Below are positions 1 through 9,281 of a DNA stretch of 64,000 bases, in pieces (the first letter of the stretch is position 1; the number at the start of each line of letters is the position of its first letter). The notes under the pieces were generated by a model. The model was not told the DNA's origin. It made no database searches and saw nothing but the letters and a program-made list of their open reading frames with translations. The DNA lies in NCBI GenBank assembly GCA_036525185.1, contig DATDAW010000012.1, positions 1 through 64,000 on the forward strand, in the 5' to 3' direction. Source of the stretch: DATDAW01 sp036525185 (GTDB taxonomy: Bacteria > Verrucomicrobiota > Verrucomicrobiia > Chthoniobacterales > DASVRZ01). The translations under genes were made by a program, and so were the position numbers.

Positions 1-956
1 AGACCCACGGCATCATCGCTGATCTGGATGGTACGCCACGGTGATTTAAACGGTGCTTCTGTCTTGACCTTCACACCATCGTACTGGCCCTCCAGATGCG
101 CTTTCAGCTTTGCCACGTCCCACAGAGCCAAAGACATGCCGGAATAATCCACCAGCGCAGCCTCATGGATGCTGATATGGGTACCATTAGGGAGGCGCGC
201 CGTCAGGGGCGTATAGGCGTAGTCGATTTGAGTCAACGGGGTGGTCCGAGTCAGCTGTTCATCTTGAGAATTGCCGATCGCACGGCTGGGTATCCACCAG
301 GCGGTTGTCTCGCTGCGCCCCTCGACGAAAAATTCGGTGTGTTCATCGAGAATTTCGATGTCATTATTCAGGCTGGGCTGTTTGCGAACCTCATAGCGGA
401 AACCAATCCCGTCATCGAAAACCCGGAACCTGACGCTGAAGCTGGATGAAGGCGCATCTCGGTGCGGTCGCTTTGCATGGCGTTTTGCATGGCGTTTTGC
501 ATGCTTACCCGGGCCAGAGAAATCCACCCGCAGTTCGTTGTGAACATCCTTCACCAACCGGCGTTCACCCCACGGCTGCTCCCACGTGGTATTCGCACTG
601 GCACGCTCGCTGCCGGATATGTGAAAGCCTTTGCCGAAGTCGGCGACCTTGTTGAAGGTCAAGCCCAGCTTCGAGGGATTGATCACCGGGTTTCCGCGGA
701 AGGAAACCCAATAGCGAACAAATTCCTCATCGAATTCCGACAGCTTCTCATCGCTGATGCTAACCACAATCTGGCCGTTGGGGGAAGTCACCTCCACGGT
801 ATTAGCCAGAGCCGCCTGAGGACTCAGCAAAGGGAATAACAGGCCCAAAAGATAAAGGCTGCGACGCGTGAGCAAAATCCTCCGTAAGGATTCTGTGACA
901 GTCGCCATGGATTTTTCAACTGCTGATGCTACATGATCGATCAACATATTGTTCAT
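1..956 (-). CDS. GH97 family glycoside hydrolase, N-terminal part (runs off left edge)
   Basis: The frame opens at an ATG at 956, with GGAG about ten bases upstream, and stays open for 318 codons to the window edge, so the catalytic barrel and stop are outside. An export signal is visible: Arg-rich N-region, then a hydrophobic stretch ending PQAALA around residue 50. Downstream are sequences typical of the N-terminal beta-sandwich of GH97 (SusB-type) enzymes: TTWEQPWGE, KDVHNELRV, FRVFDDGIGFRYEV, and PWRTIQISDDAVG near the edge. GH97 enzymes are periplasmic or outer-membrane exo-acting alpha-glucosidases or alpha-galactosidases. The catalytic residues are not in view, so specificity cannot be given. 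A basic insertion (AKRHAKRHAKR) around residues 152-162 comes from a 12-bp tandem repeat and is not a normal family feature. Confidence 0.85.
   Translation of the reverse strand, partial: MNNMLIDHVASAVEKSMATVTESLRRILLTRRSLYLLGLLFPLLSPQAALANTVEVTSPNGQIVVSISDEKLSEFDEEFVRYWVSFRGNPVINPSKLGLTFNKVADFGKGFHISGSERASANTTWEQPWGERRLVKDVHNELRVDFSGPGKHAKRHAKRHAKRPHRDAPSSSFSVRFRVFDDGIGFRYEVRKQPSLNNDIEILDEHTEFFVEGRSETTAWWIPSRAIGNSQDEQLTRTTPLTQIDYAYTPLTARLPNGTHISIHEAALVDYSGMSLALWDVAKLKAHLEGQYDGVKVKTEAPFKSPWRTIQISDDAVG
472..503. repeat. 12-bp tandem repeat (2.7 copies) inside the GH97 gene
   Basis: The unit TTTGCATGGCGT occurs twice in full and once in part. It is in frame and encodes repeated Ala-Lys-Arg-His on the minus strand. 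A multiple-of-three unit can expand or contract without breaking the gene. It lies in the N-terminal beta-sandwich domain. Confidence 0.9.
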
Positions 957-2036
957 AGTGTTTCTCCATATCTATACCTAATTCTTACTGATAAGGTTTG
1001 CTTTTTCAGGCCTGGCGTGACCGTCCGGCCGAAAGGTGAGAGTGAAGGATTGTTAGATTGTTAACAGTGATTATCTGTCAAGCATTGCTAAAGGCGCATT
1101 GCTATACTTGCCGGGTCGAATGATCCGGCGCCGACGTAATGATCGTCTCTATTCGGACGCTCCGAGCAGAACTTTCTGGGCGTTTCCAGGGGTTCTGCCC
1201 TATCCGGTGCTATCTCTTATATATTGTAGGCGTCGCATATCTGAGGGGAAGCGAGTTGGAATAGCTGTGGCAACAGAATGAGTTCTAAGAACTCAACGTA
1301 ACAGAGACCCCGATGTGCCACTGGCGTCAAGTAATTATGCAAAAGTTGATTTTTTTTCACAGCCATCCTTTCGAATGAGATCCTTCCTCGCCGACAGCGT
1401 TATAATTCTTCATCTGCACCAAAATTGGTGCACACGTCATCAGTGTCAAAACGTCAAAGGGGATGCATCCTCCGGCTTACAGGTGCCTCGCGGAAGGCAC
1501 GCTTCCAGGCGGCGGCGTAGCCGATCCTTCTGTGTCTCCGCATCAGGCCAGACGGCAGAGCTGCACCGGGTGCTGCAGCCGCGAACGGGAAGCTCGGAAA
1601 TGGAGACCGCATCGCGGATACTGGCGGCTTGGGCCGCCTCCGCGGAAACCAGCAGCGGCGTATCCCGTGAAAGCCGACGGCACGGTGGGTGCAGGCCGCG
1701 TGTTCCTCGACCTCACAAATTCCCCGCACGGGGGTGTGCCCGATGGGTTGAAAGTCGATCAGCGTGACGGATCCACCCTTTTCATCACGGCTCAAAGGTA
1801 TCTCTGCCGCGTGCGTACGAGGGTGGAGGGCGCAGGATTCTGATCCCCGTTTATACCCGCCGGAACAATTCGTCTGCCTGTGTCCCTGATCTTCAATTAT
1901 ATCGAAGCCTTTATTATAATCGATCCGGCTTTCACGCAGCATCGGCTATCTAGATATATCTCCGGGACACTTTGCCCGCCTGGCGAAACCAAGCGTCCGA
2001 GCTTGGCTGTGACGTCACCCCCAAGATGACGGCAGT
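957..2036. other. Intergenic region of about 1.1 kb, mostly without recognisable genes
   Basis: This is the spacer upstream of the GH97 gene and downstream of the GH1 stop; both genes are on the minus strand. The part at 957-1450 is AT-richer than its surroundings and must hold the GH97 promoter, but I cannot point to convincing -35 and -10 boxes. The open frames here have compositions expected of chance (Arg, Pro and Cys rich). The only part with recognisable coding ancestry is the SMP-30-like fragment listed separately. Confidence 0.6.
1661..1800 (+). pseudogene. Remnant of an SMP-30/gluconolactonase family gene
   Basis: One plus-strand frame reads YPVKADGTVGAGRVF, then LDLTNSPHGGVPDGLKVDQ and LFIT. 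This matches the conserved stretch of SMP-30/gluconolactonase/LRE beta-propellers, where DGT-x-x-x-x-RVF precedes G-x-PDG-x-K-x-D and a following strand. Only about 46 codons keep the likeness. Upstream and downstream the frame turns into unrelated low-complexity sequence, with no start codon or RBS for an intact protein. I read it as a decayed or truncated gene. It could be chance, but the spacing of the DGT, RVF and PDG-KVDQ motifs makes that unlikely. Confidence 0.6.
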
Positions 2037-3479
2037 CTAAACTCTTACCGCAGATCCGTTCGTCCGAATGACCTCCTGATACCAGTAAAAGCTTTTCTTC
2101 TTGATGCGCCTTAGGTCATTCTGTTCGGTCTCATCGCGATCCACGTAAACAAATCCGTACCGCTTCTGGTAGCCGTTGAGCCAACTGAGAACATCTGTAA
2201 ACGACCAGCTGCAATAGCCGATCAGGTCCACGCCATCGGTGATCGCTTGCTGGCATTGAGCAAGATGAGCCTCAAGATAGGCAATTCTGTAGTCGTCGTT
2301 AATGACATCGCCCGGCTCCAGGGCGTCGAATTCCCCCAGGCCGTTCTCTGTAATGAATACGGGAAGGCGGTACCGGCTGGCGATGCGCCGGAGCCCGACG
2401 CGCATGCCGATGGGGTCGATCGCCCAATCCCAGTTCGTAGTCTCCAAGTTGGGATTGCGTGCCGTCCGATACAATCCGGGGACCCCCACCGATTCCGTGG
2501 TGCCCTTCTGGCCCGTTGTGTTGAAGGCACCCTCTGAGACTCCGTCGAGAGGGTTCCATTCGTAGGTCAATGTGTGATAATAGTTAACCCCCATAAAGTC
2601 CGGCGCTCCCTTTTGCAGCAGGTCGAAGTCTCCGTCTTCGAGAGTGGGAGCAAGTCCCTGCGCTTTCAAATACTCGAATGCAGCCTGCGGATACTTTGCC
2701 CGGCAATAGACGTCCATCCACCAATGGTTGGTGAACTCCTCGGCATTCTCGAAAGCCAATATATCATTGGGATGACTTGAGGAGGGATACGCGGGAGAAT
2801 AAGCGAAACTGGGCCCTATCTTGCCGCCCGGCACGTACTTCCGGAAGGACTCTATGACCTTGGCGTTTGCGAGGAACGCAATGTGATTCGCTTCGTAGAA
2901 GCGCTTGCGGTCCTTCACACCCGGCGGATGCATGGCTGTGATGAAGCTATGCTTGGAGTTAAAATTCTGCTCGTTCAGGGAGACCCAGTACTTTACCCGG
3001 TCGCCGAATCGCTTGTAGAGCGTGGTGCAGTAGTCATCAAAGTCCTGAATAATCTGCCGCGACTCCCAAGCGCCGTATTCGCCCATCAAGGCTTGGGGAA
3101 CATCCCAATGATAAAGTGTCAAAACGGGTTCGATACCGTGTTCGAGAAGCGCATCAATGAGGCGATCATAGAAGAGCAGGCCTGCCTCGTTAATCGGACC
3201 TTTCCCGGCTGGGTAAATGCGGGGCCAACTGACCGAAAAGCGATAGGCTTTCAGACCCATCTCCGCCATCAGCGCAACATCCTCTTTGTAGCGATGATAG
3301 TGGTCGACGGCGATATCGCCGTTGCTGCCCTTGTAAGTCTTGCCTGGTATCTTGGTAAAGAGATCCCAGACGCTGAGACCTTTTCCGTCGGTATCCCACG
3401 CCCCTTCCACTTGATATGCGGCCGAAGCGGATCCCCATAGAAAGTCCCTTGGAAAAGGTTTGAGATGTTCGTGGATCAT
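2037..3479 (-). CDS. GH1 glycosidase, likely 6-phospho-beta-glycosidase type
   Basis: This 480-residue protein has full GH1 length and no signal peptide, so it is cytoplasmic. It opens with FLWGSASAAYQVEGAW. The acid/base Glu is E170 in SLNEQN (the usual motif is T-F/L-NEP), and the nucleophile is E378 in VFITENGLG. Near the C-terminus LSWLNGYQKRYG supplies S432, K439 and Y441, the spacing of the Ser/Lys/Tyr triad that binds the substrate phosphate in 6-phospho-beta-galactosidase and -glucosidase (LacG S428, K435, Y437). A phosphorylated disaccharide is therefore the likely substrate, although no PTS gene is nearby. An ordinary beta-glucosidase remains possible. It is transcribed alone. Confidence 0.93.
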   Translation of the reverse strand: MIHEHLKPFPRDFLWGSASAAYQVEGAWDTDGKGLSVWDLFTKIPGKTYKGSNGDIAVDHYHRYKEDVALMAEMGLKAYRFSVSWPRIYPAGKGPINEAGLLFYDRLIDALLEHGIEPVLTLYHWDVPQALMGEYGAWESRQIIQDFDDYCTTLYKRFGDRVKYWVSLNEQNFNSKHSFITAMHPPGVKDRKRFYEANHIAFLANAKVIESFRKYVPGGKIGPSFAYSPAYPSSSHPNDILAFENAEEFTNHWWMDVYCRAKYPQAAFEYLKAQGLAPTLEDGDFDLLQKGAPDFMGVNYYHTLTYEWNPLDGVSEGAFNTTGQKGTTESVGVPGLYRTARNPNLETTNWDWAIDPIGMRVGLRRIASRYRLPVFITENGLGEFDALEPGDVINDDYRIAYLEAHLAQCQQAITDGVDLIGYCSWSFTDVLSWLNGYQKRYGFVYVDRDETEQNDLRRIKKKSFYWYQEVIRTNGSAVRV

Positions 3480-3966
3480 ACGATTTCAAGGTGGCCCTGC
3501 ATGGCGGCAGCCGTTGGACTCCTCAAGGGGAGGTTCGTCGCTGCATGGGCTAAAACTCGTTGCAGTTCGAGAATGGGGGGCTGCCAAAGCTATAGAGGAT
3601 GGCATCGGGGAGCGGCGAGTGTCAAGCGGCTTTGGGGTGAACGGGGGATCCACTAAGTCGCTTAACGTCAGAGCGATCTCCGGATTATTTTCCGGCCTTG
3701 GGCGGATCCGGGGGGATTACGCGTTACTGCCGTGAATGACCAGCATATAGGTGTGTGAGTTGCTCGGTGGAATCGGCCGGTCCGAATTCTTACCCGGAAG
3801 TAGCTGCGGTAATTCGTGGCAAACGTAAGCTCCGGAAATCGACAACTGCAAATTTTCTTTGACTCCCGCCCGGTAGTGTGGTTTCAAATGAACACCATAA
3901 AGGTCGTTTCGAAAGCGCCCGAATCGCTTCGCAATCACTTGTTAGGCGTGGACTAAGGAGGGTCCT
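3480..3966. other. Intergenic region between divergent genes (GH1 and HAF-repeat protein)
   Basis: These 487 bases separate two divergently transcribed genes and should carry both promoters. A TTGACT at 3859-3864 could be a -35 element for the plus-strand gene, but the sequence 17 bases later (TTTCAA) is a poor -10 box. No coding likeness is seen on either strand. Confidence 0.4.
3955..3961 (+). promoter_or_regulatory. Strong ribosome binding site (AAGGAGG)
   Basis: A perfect AAGGAGG ends five bases before the ATG at 3967. It fixes that start, although the apparent signal peptide only begins at a Met about 26 residues further on. Confidence 0.8.
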
Positions 3967-4941
3967 ATGAACCAATACGTTTTCGCAGCCGCTAGCCTGC
4001 CAATAATGGATAGCCAACCCACATTCAAGGGCCGTTGGATGGATCCAATGCGACGAGCGGTCTTAGTACTGCTTCTCATTGTAGGCGTGGGTATTGGAGG
4101 GCGCCACGCAGTTTTGGCGGACTCCTATGATTTCACGGTCATCGACGTTCCCGAAAGTAGCTATACCGGCGCCTATGGAATTAATGACCGTGGCGAGATC
4201 GTCGGGGCTTCTTACACTGATGCTTATGATTCTCCCGGTTTACATGGCTTTCTGCTCTCGCAGGATGCCTTTACAAGGATCGATGGTCCGGCCTGTTCGG
4301 TCCCTTACTCACCTGATCCCCAAACACTTGTCTACGGCATCAACAATCTAAGCCAGGCTGTGGGGGTCAGTAACCCGTGCGGCTCGGAAAGCCATGGCTT
4401 TCTCTGGGTGGATGGGATTCTCACGACGTTTGATATTCCCGGTAGCCCCATCACCGAGTTCCATGGGATCAACGATCGCGGTCAAATCGTTGGATATAAC
4501 TCAGATGCGGGCGGGATTCCGCACGGCTTTCTTTTGTCGGAGGGCACCGTTACAGAGCTTATTGATCCTAACAGCGCGGACGTTCCCATACCTTTCGGGA
4601 TAAACAATCGAGGCGACATCGTGGGCAGCCAGGGGACGCATGGCTTTCTGCTCTCGGGAGGGCGCTTTACCTCGATCGAGGTTCCTGGCAGCAGATTTAC
4701 CGATGTTCGTGGCATCAACGATCGCGGCCAGATCGTGGGCTTTTACTTGAGTGTCGCTTCTCAGTATCACTTATTTCTTTATAAAGACGGCAAGTTCACC
4801 CTGATTCCGTTGCCGGAGGGCTCTTCCCCTATGGCCGGAGGCATCAACAACGAAGGCGAGATTGTGGGAAGCTACTCTGACACGCGCATGAACACCCACG
4901 GTTTTAAACTGACCCCGAAAGAGAATTCAGCTACCCAATAG
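3967..4941 (+). CDS. HAF-repeat secreted protein
   Basis: This 324-residue protein is built from about six repeats of the HAF extracellular repeat family, each with GINDRG-x-IVG followed by HGFLL and a short FT-x-I-D/E-V-PGS segment. The name comes from the H-A/G-F signature. These repeats are thought to form a beta-propeller-like fold; no enzymatic function is established. From the Met at 4039 the sequence MRRAVLVLLLIVGVG followed by GGRHAVLA is a clear signal peptide. Starting at 3967, where the RBS is, puts 25 extra residues in front of it, which is unusual. The gene stands alone, and its role here is unknown. Confidence 0.85.
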   Translation: MNQYVFAAASLPIMDSQPTFKGRWMDPMRRAVLVLLLIVGVGIGGRHAVLADSYDFTVIDVPESSYTGAYGINDRGEIVGASYTDAYDSPGLHGFLLSQDAFTRIDGPACSVPYSPDPQTLVYGINNLSQAVGVSNPCGSESHGFLWVDGILTTFDIPGSPITEFHGINDRGQIVGYNSDAGGIPHGFLLSEGTVTELIDPNSADVPIPFGINNRGDIVGSQGTHGFLLSGGRFTSIEVPGSRFTDVRGINDRGQIVGFYLSVASQYHLFLYKDGKFTLIPLPEGSSPMAGGINNEGEIVGSYSDTRMNTHGFKLTPKENSATQ

Positions 4942-5150
4942 CACGGGGGCAAGGCCAAGGCATGGTTCGTAGTATTCGTGTTTGGCTGTAAATGCCGGAT
5001 GAGCCGCCAGCGCATACGATGCTTGAAGATGTGTGTTTGGGTCGTACCCCAAGACATGCGAAATAAAGGAGCGACAAGTGCGCCCGTTAAAATAAGATTC
5101 GACGGAGATGAATTTGTTGGCAACTTTCAGGCAAAAAAAACGGATCGTTG

Positions 5151-6710
5151 ATGCTGAGTGAGGTCTTTAAATCCATCCTGCCCCAGATTGAGCCGACCCA
5201 TGCTGATGAGAAGGTTTTGAAGGTTCTGATTACCGGGGGAGGACCTGTTGCGCTGACCTTTGCGCTAGAGCTTGACGAATTGTTAGGCAACAAGGTTTCC
5301 ATTACGATTTGTGATGGCCGATGGACGGAAAGCCATGGGCAAATGCAGTGGAAAACGGGCGCGCATGGCAATGCCCGTCGTCAACAGGTAGTCACTATTC
5401 AAAGTCGGCAGTTTCTCAAACTCCCAGCTGAGGCCCAAGAGCGAATTTTCTCAGAAGGCAAATACAGCGTAATGTGGCCCGCAGGTCCGGATTCAGTTAA
5501 CAATATTCCGCCGCGAAATATCAGGATCGCCCATTTTGAGAGCCGACTTCTTGAATTGGTCGACGAGAAAAGGGAGCGAATTCGTCTCTTGCCAATTCAT
5601 TACGAGGTTGATGACCCTAAAATATCTCTCAACGATTATCACGTCCTTGCAATTTGCGAAGGAGCGCAATCGCGGACTCGCGAATACTTTGAGAATAAAT
5701 TCGGGGCTGGGGACAAATCGATGTACTCGGTAAATGGTGAGCAGGTGCAGGACGTTGTGCTCGGTCTTCGGGTCGTGTCCGAGTTGCCGGATCCGATGTC
5801 GGTCCTGCTGACCGTTGCTCAGAATCGCTTTCTTTTGAATACCCTCCATGGTGAGGGTTTTCTATACATGCGGTTAACCGACGAAGAGGCCGAAGAAGTC
5901 TCCGGTATCGATGTGCAGCACAAGGTTTTCTCCGAGTGTATTCAGTCACGTCCGTGCCTCATGGAACGATCCGAACACGGAGAATTCACCTGTGCCACTC
6001 ACGGCACACTGTTCCTCCCCGCGTTGCGAGGAGATGCCTCGCAGCTGTGGTCGCAAATGGAGGAGGGCTTGAAGCTATTTGGAGTCCGCGAAGAGAATCT
6101 TAGCGCCGTCACTGCGTTCCGGTTGACCATGGTGCACCGACCTCGGTTTTCAGCTCTCGTTCGCCCGCCCGTGAACGAGCACCATGGAACATACGCTTTC
6201 CTCCTGGGCGATGCCGCGAATGCGATTCATTTTTGGCCAGGTCGAGGTCTGAATGCAGGGATGGCGTCGGCTTTTTCTCTCGCCCGCTGTCTGTCTGCGC
6301 GCTGGAATGGTGCACCTCTGCGCGATGCCGATTTCATCCGGCATGAAGCAAACATGGCGATGCTTCAGTACAGAAACAAGTCTCGAGCCTGGAGGGCGAT
6401 GGTACTGGTGGATGACACTGGCACAGAAGTCCCTATCAAAGCGAAGATCGCAGCCGCTCTTGACGGTGATCACCGTGACACGACTGACGAGAAATCAGAA
6501 CTGGTACACACGCTGATGAAGCGACTCGACTTTGTCCAGCGCAGGCTGGGAAAGAGAATTGGAAAGCTGCCAAGTCTCAAAGTTCTCGAGGGTCATATGG
6601 AAAAGTTAAGCGTTTCGACGCTACGCGCTCTCGTCGCAAGCGGACATTGGGATACGATAGCCACGGGAGGTGAGGAAGTGGACATCGATTGGTTACTGGG
6701 GCGCGAGTGA
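5151..6710 (+). CDS. FAD-dependent monooxygenase (PF01494-type)
   Basis: The product has 519 residues from the ATG at 5151; an in-frame TTG three bases earlier is a less likely start and no good RBS is visible. The N-terminus has the dinucleotide-binding turn LITGGGPVALTFALEL. The second FAD motif is FLLGDAANAIHFWPGRGLN, where GD contacts the flavin ribityl chain as in aromatic-hydroxylase-type monooxygenases. The C-terminal 150 residues are not recognised. There is no signal peptide or membrane segment. The neighbours give no hint of substrate. It could equally be a flavin halogenase or dehydrogenase relative of the same fold. Confidence 0.8.
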   Translation: MLSEVFKSILPQIEPTHADEKVLKVLITGGGPVALTFALELDELLGNKVSITICDGRWTESHGQMQWKTGAHGNARRQQVVTIQSRQFLKLPAEAQERIFSEGKYSVMWPAGPDSVNNIPPRNIRIAHFESRLLELVDEKRERIRLLPIHYEVDDPKISLNDYHVLAICEGAQSRTREYFENKFGAGDKSMYSVNGEQVQDVVLGLRVVSELPDPMSVLLTVAQNRFLLNTLHGEGFLYMRLTDEEAEEVSGIDVQHKVFSECIQSRPCLMERSEHGEFTCATHGTLFLPALRGDASQLWSQMEEGLKLFGVREENLSAVTAFRLTMVHRPRFSALVRPPVNEHHGTYAFLLGDAANAIHFWPGRGLNAGMASAFSLARCLSARWNGAPLRDADFIRHEANMAMLQYRNKSRAWRAMVLVDDTGTEVPIKAKIAAALDGDHRDTTDEKSELVHTLMKRLDFVQRRLGKRIGKLPSLKVLEGHMEKLSVSTLRALVASGHWDTIATGGEEVDIDWLLGRE

Positions 6711-6880
6711 ATCCGCCCTTATCCAGAGCTTTCACCGGCGCAGCAAGCACAGGATCGTGAGCGATGATGCGAAGGCCGCTACCCATTAGCAGCATGTAGT
6801 ATGTGACCATGTGCCGGGGTGCCCGGTTTCATGCCTCAAGCTGTTTTTGACAGCAGCTCGCTCCAGGACAAGACTTGCTT

Positions 6881-7861
6881 ATGGAAACCGGGAACACTCG
6901 CCGGGATTTTCTGCGCCGCGGTCTTCTCGGCATTCTTGCCGGGGGTATTTCGAGCGGCGACGCTGTCGCAGCTTCCGCGTCCTCCGTCTCAAACCGAAAA
7001 GGACCTGTGGATCGCCGTCGGCTGGGACGGATCGGAGCCGATGTTTCGATTCTTGGCCTGGGCCTCGGCGGTTCTTATATGCGGGCGTTCGACGATGATC
7101 TCGATGCCGCACACAGCGTGTTGGAAGTCGCGTTGAATTTTGGGATCAACTACTGGGACACGGCTCGCAGCTATGGGCCGAGTGAAGGAATGATCGCGGC
7201 AGTTCTCGCGCGCCATCGGAACCGCGTTTTCCTCGCGAGCAAGACTGACGCTCGCGGGTACGACGGGTTTAAACGCGACCTGGACCGCAGTTTGCAAGTC
7301 CTTCGGACCGATTACATTGACCTGTACCATCTGCACGATATGCAGCCGCGGAAGGATCGGGATCTGCGCGCCATTGAGAAAGGGGCAATTCGAGCCGCGC
7401 GCGAAGCCAGGGATCAAAAAGTCATCCGTGCGTTCGGCGTTACCGGCCATTCGGGAGCAGGCATTCTTATCGATTGCATGAAACAATTCGATCCCGATGC
7501 CGTTCTCACGATCTTTCCCTGCACGCGCCCCGACCGCGGCCGGTATGAGGACGAACTGCTGCCGCTGGCCCACCAGCGGAATATGGGCGTGATCGCCATG
7601 AAGACCATCCGATATGCGCGCGAGACCGACCTGCCTTCGCGGGAACTGCTTCGATATTCTTTAAGTCTTCCCGGCGTTACGACGGCGATCGTTGGGCTGG
7701 ATAGTCTGAGTCACCTCCAGGAGAACGCCGCTGTTGCGAGCAATTTCGAACCTCTCAACGACGCCCGTCGCACCGAACTTCGCGAGTCATCCCAGCGCCT
7801 GCTGGCCGGTCAACCGCCACCGTGGGAGAATCCAGCTTATGTCGATGGCTGCGTGGCGTGA
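6881..7861 (+). CDS. Tat-exported aldo/keto reductase
   Basis: From the ATG at 6881 the protein has 326 residues. It begins METGNTRRDFLRRGLLGILAGG, a twin-arginine signal (TRRDFL) with a hydrophobic segment, so it is probably folded with cofactor and exported to the periplasm. The barrel carries the AKR tetrad: Asp in WDTARSYG, the Tyr of the same motif, Lys in FLASKTDA and His in LYHLHDMQ. A late TTAIVGLDS resembles the NADPH-binding segment. Tat-targeted AKRs are common in environmental phyla, and their substrates are mostly unknown. An in-frame TTG at 6875 is a possible alternative start. Confidence 0.88.
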   Translation: METGNTRRDFLRRGLLGILAGGISSGDAVAASASSVSNRKGPVDRRRLGRIGADVSILGLGLGGSYMRAFDDDLDAAHSVLEVALNFGINYWDTARSYGPSEGMIAAVLARHRNRVFLASKTDARGYDGFKRDLDRSLQVLRTDYIDLYHLHDMQPRKDRDLRAIEKGAIRAAREARDQKVIRAFGVTGHSGAGILIDCMKQFDPDAVLTIFPCTRPDRGRYEDELLPLAHQRNMGVIAMKTIRYARETDLPSRELLRYSLSLPGVTTAIVGLDSLSHLQENAAVASNFEPLNDARRTELRESSQRLLAGQPPPWENPAYVDGCVA

Positions 7862-8081
7862 CAGGGGGTAAGGGCGTGCTCGTTAAGATTCTGATCGGGG
7901 ACATCCCTCGGCATCCCAACCAACGTCTTTTCATAACGACAGCAATTCGGCAGCGCTGTATTTTGTTATGGCCGAGCGCGTATCATCTCATCAGCGTACC
8001 CGGAGAGGAATGTGTGCTGGCCTGCGCCCGGCAAACAATGTCTTGTTTTTTCCAATACGCCGCCCGTAAAAAAAGAGGCAC

Positions 8082-9272
8082 ATGTCCATGGAAATGACGA
8101 AACGCCTAATCCAATGGTGTGAAGTGAACTCCGGATCGGACAACCTCGAAGGGCTGGAACGCATGCTGGGAATTATCGAGGAGGCTTTTGATGAACTGCC
8201 CGGGACCGCGGAATGCATGTCGCTGCCGCCGATGCGCGAATTTCATCCTTCGGGAGAAGCAGTCTTTCGCCCCGTCGGCAAGGCTTACCGTCGACTCTGT
8301 CGCCCGGAAGCTCCGATACAGGTGTTGCTTTGCGGCCATATGGATACGGTTTTCGGAAGGGATCATCCCTTTCAGAAGGCTTCGTTGGATGAGCGAAACG
8401 GGATTCTAAACGCACCGGGTGCTGTTGATATGAAAGGCGGCCTGCTCGTGATGCTCTACGCGCTGCAAGCTTTCGAAAAGGCGACGCATCCGAATCTTGG
8501 GTGGGAGGTTCTCATTGTTCCCGACGAAGAGGTCGGCAGTATTTCGAGCGGTCCTCTGCTGCTGGAAGCCGCCAAGCGCAATCACGTCGGCCTTCTTTTT
8601 GAGCCGAGTCTTCCGGATGGTTCGCTGGTGCGATCGCGTAAAGGGCTTGGCACGTTCAATGCCGTCGTCCGTGGCCGCGCCGCCCATGCGGGGCGCAATT
8701 TCCGCGAAGGGCGCAGCGCCATCGTGGCGCTTTCTGAGCTCATCCAGCGCATCCACGCGCTCAATGATGAAATTCCTGATGCCGTTTTCAATGCAGGCCG
8801 GATTCAGGGTGGCGGTGCGATTAACATCGTTCCGGACCGCGCTGCTGCGCAGTTCAACGTCCGCGTCAGCAGTGCCGCGACTATTCCGGAAGTGACGGCC
8901 CGTCTCAAATCAATCGTCGCGGAAATGAACCGCCGTGAGGGTATTTCTGTCGATTGGGAAGGCGGGTTTACCCGGCCGCCTAAAGTCGCCGGCCCCGCGG
9001 AAGCCGTGCTTTTTGAGCAAATCCGAGCGCTGGCCGCCCTGGATGGCGAGGTTTTACAATGGAAAGACACCGGGGGCGGATCCGACGGCAATAACCTGGC
9101 AGCGGCCGGTTTGCCAAACATCGACACACTCGGTCCACGCGGCGGCAACCTTCACAGTGACGGGGAGTTTGTCGAACTCGCCAGTCTCCCTCAACGCGTC
9201 CGGCTCGTGGAACGGCTCTTGCTGGATTGGGCGGCCAACGGCCTGCCTGCCGCCGCTCCCAAACGAGCGTAA
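8082..9272 (+). CDS. M20 family metallohydrolase at head of the arginine cluster
   Basis: The protein has 396 residues, and AGAGG before the ATG supports the start. The metal-ligand pattern of M20 zinc hydrolases is present: HMDTVFG, then VDMKGG, the catalytic PDEEVGS, LLFEPS, and a C-terminal NLHSDGEFVE. It resembles glutamate carboxypeptidase and succinyl-diaminopimelate desuccinylase relatives. It lies 9 bases before astA, so it is almost certainly co-transcribed. Since no M14-type astE is seen, I infer that it may remove the succinyl group from N-succinylglutamate or a related intermediate. That assignment is from context only; a dipeptidase feeding arginine to the pathway is also possible. 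Confidence 0.9.
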   Translation: MSMEMTKRLIQWCEVNSGSDNLEGLERMLGIIEEAFDELPGTAECMSLPPMREFHPSGEAVFRPVGKAYRRLCRPEAPIQVLLCGHMDTVFGRDHPFQKASLDERNGILNAPGAVDMKGGLLVMLYALQAFEKATHPNLGWEVLIVPDEEVGSISSGPLLLEAAKRNHVGLLFEPSLPDGSLVRSRKGLGTFNAVVRGRAAHAGRNFREGRSAIVALSELIQRIHALNDEIPDAVFNAGRIQGGGAINIVPDRAAAQFNVRVSSAATIPEVTARLKSIVAEMNRREGISVDWEGGFTRPPKVAGPAEAVLFEQIRALAALDGEVLQWKDTGGGSDGNNLAAAGLPNIDTLGPRGGNLHSDGEFVELASLPQRVRLVERLLLDWAANGLPAAAPKRA

Positions 9273-9281
9273 AGAATTTTT

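Noticed and set aside
1454..1942. 162-codon minus-strand frame
   Set aside because: The composition is random, and the opposite strand carries the recognisable SMP-30-like fragment.
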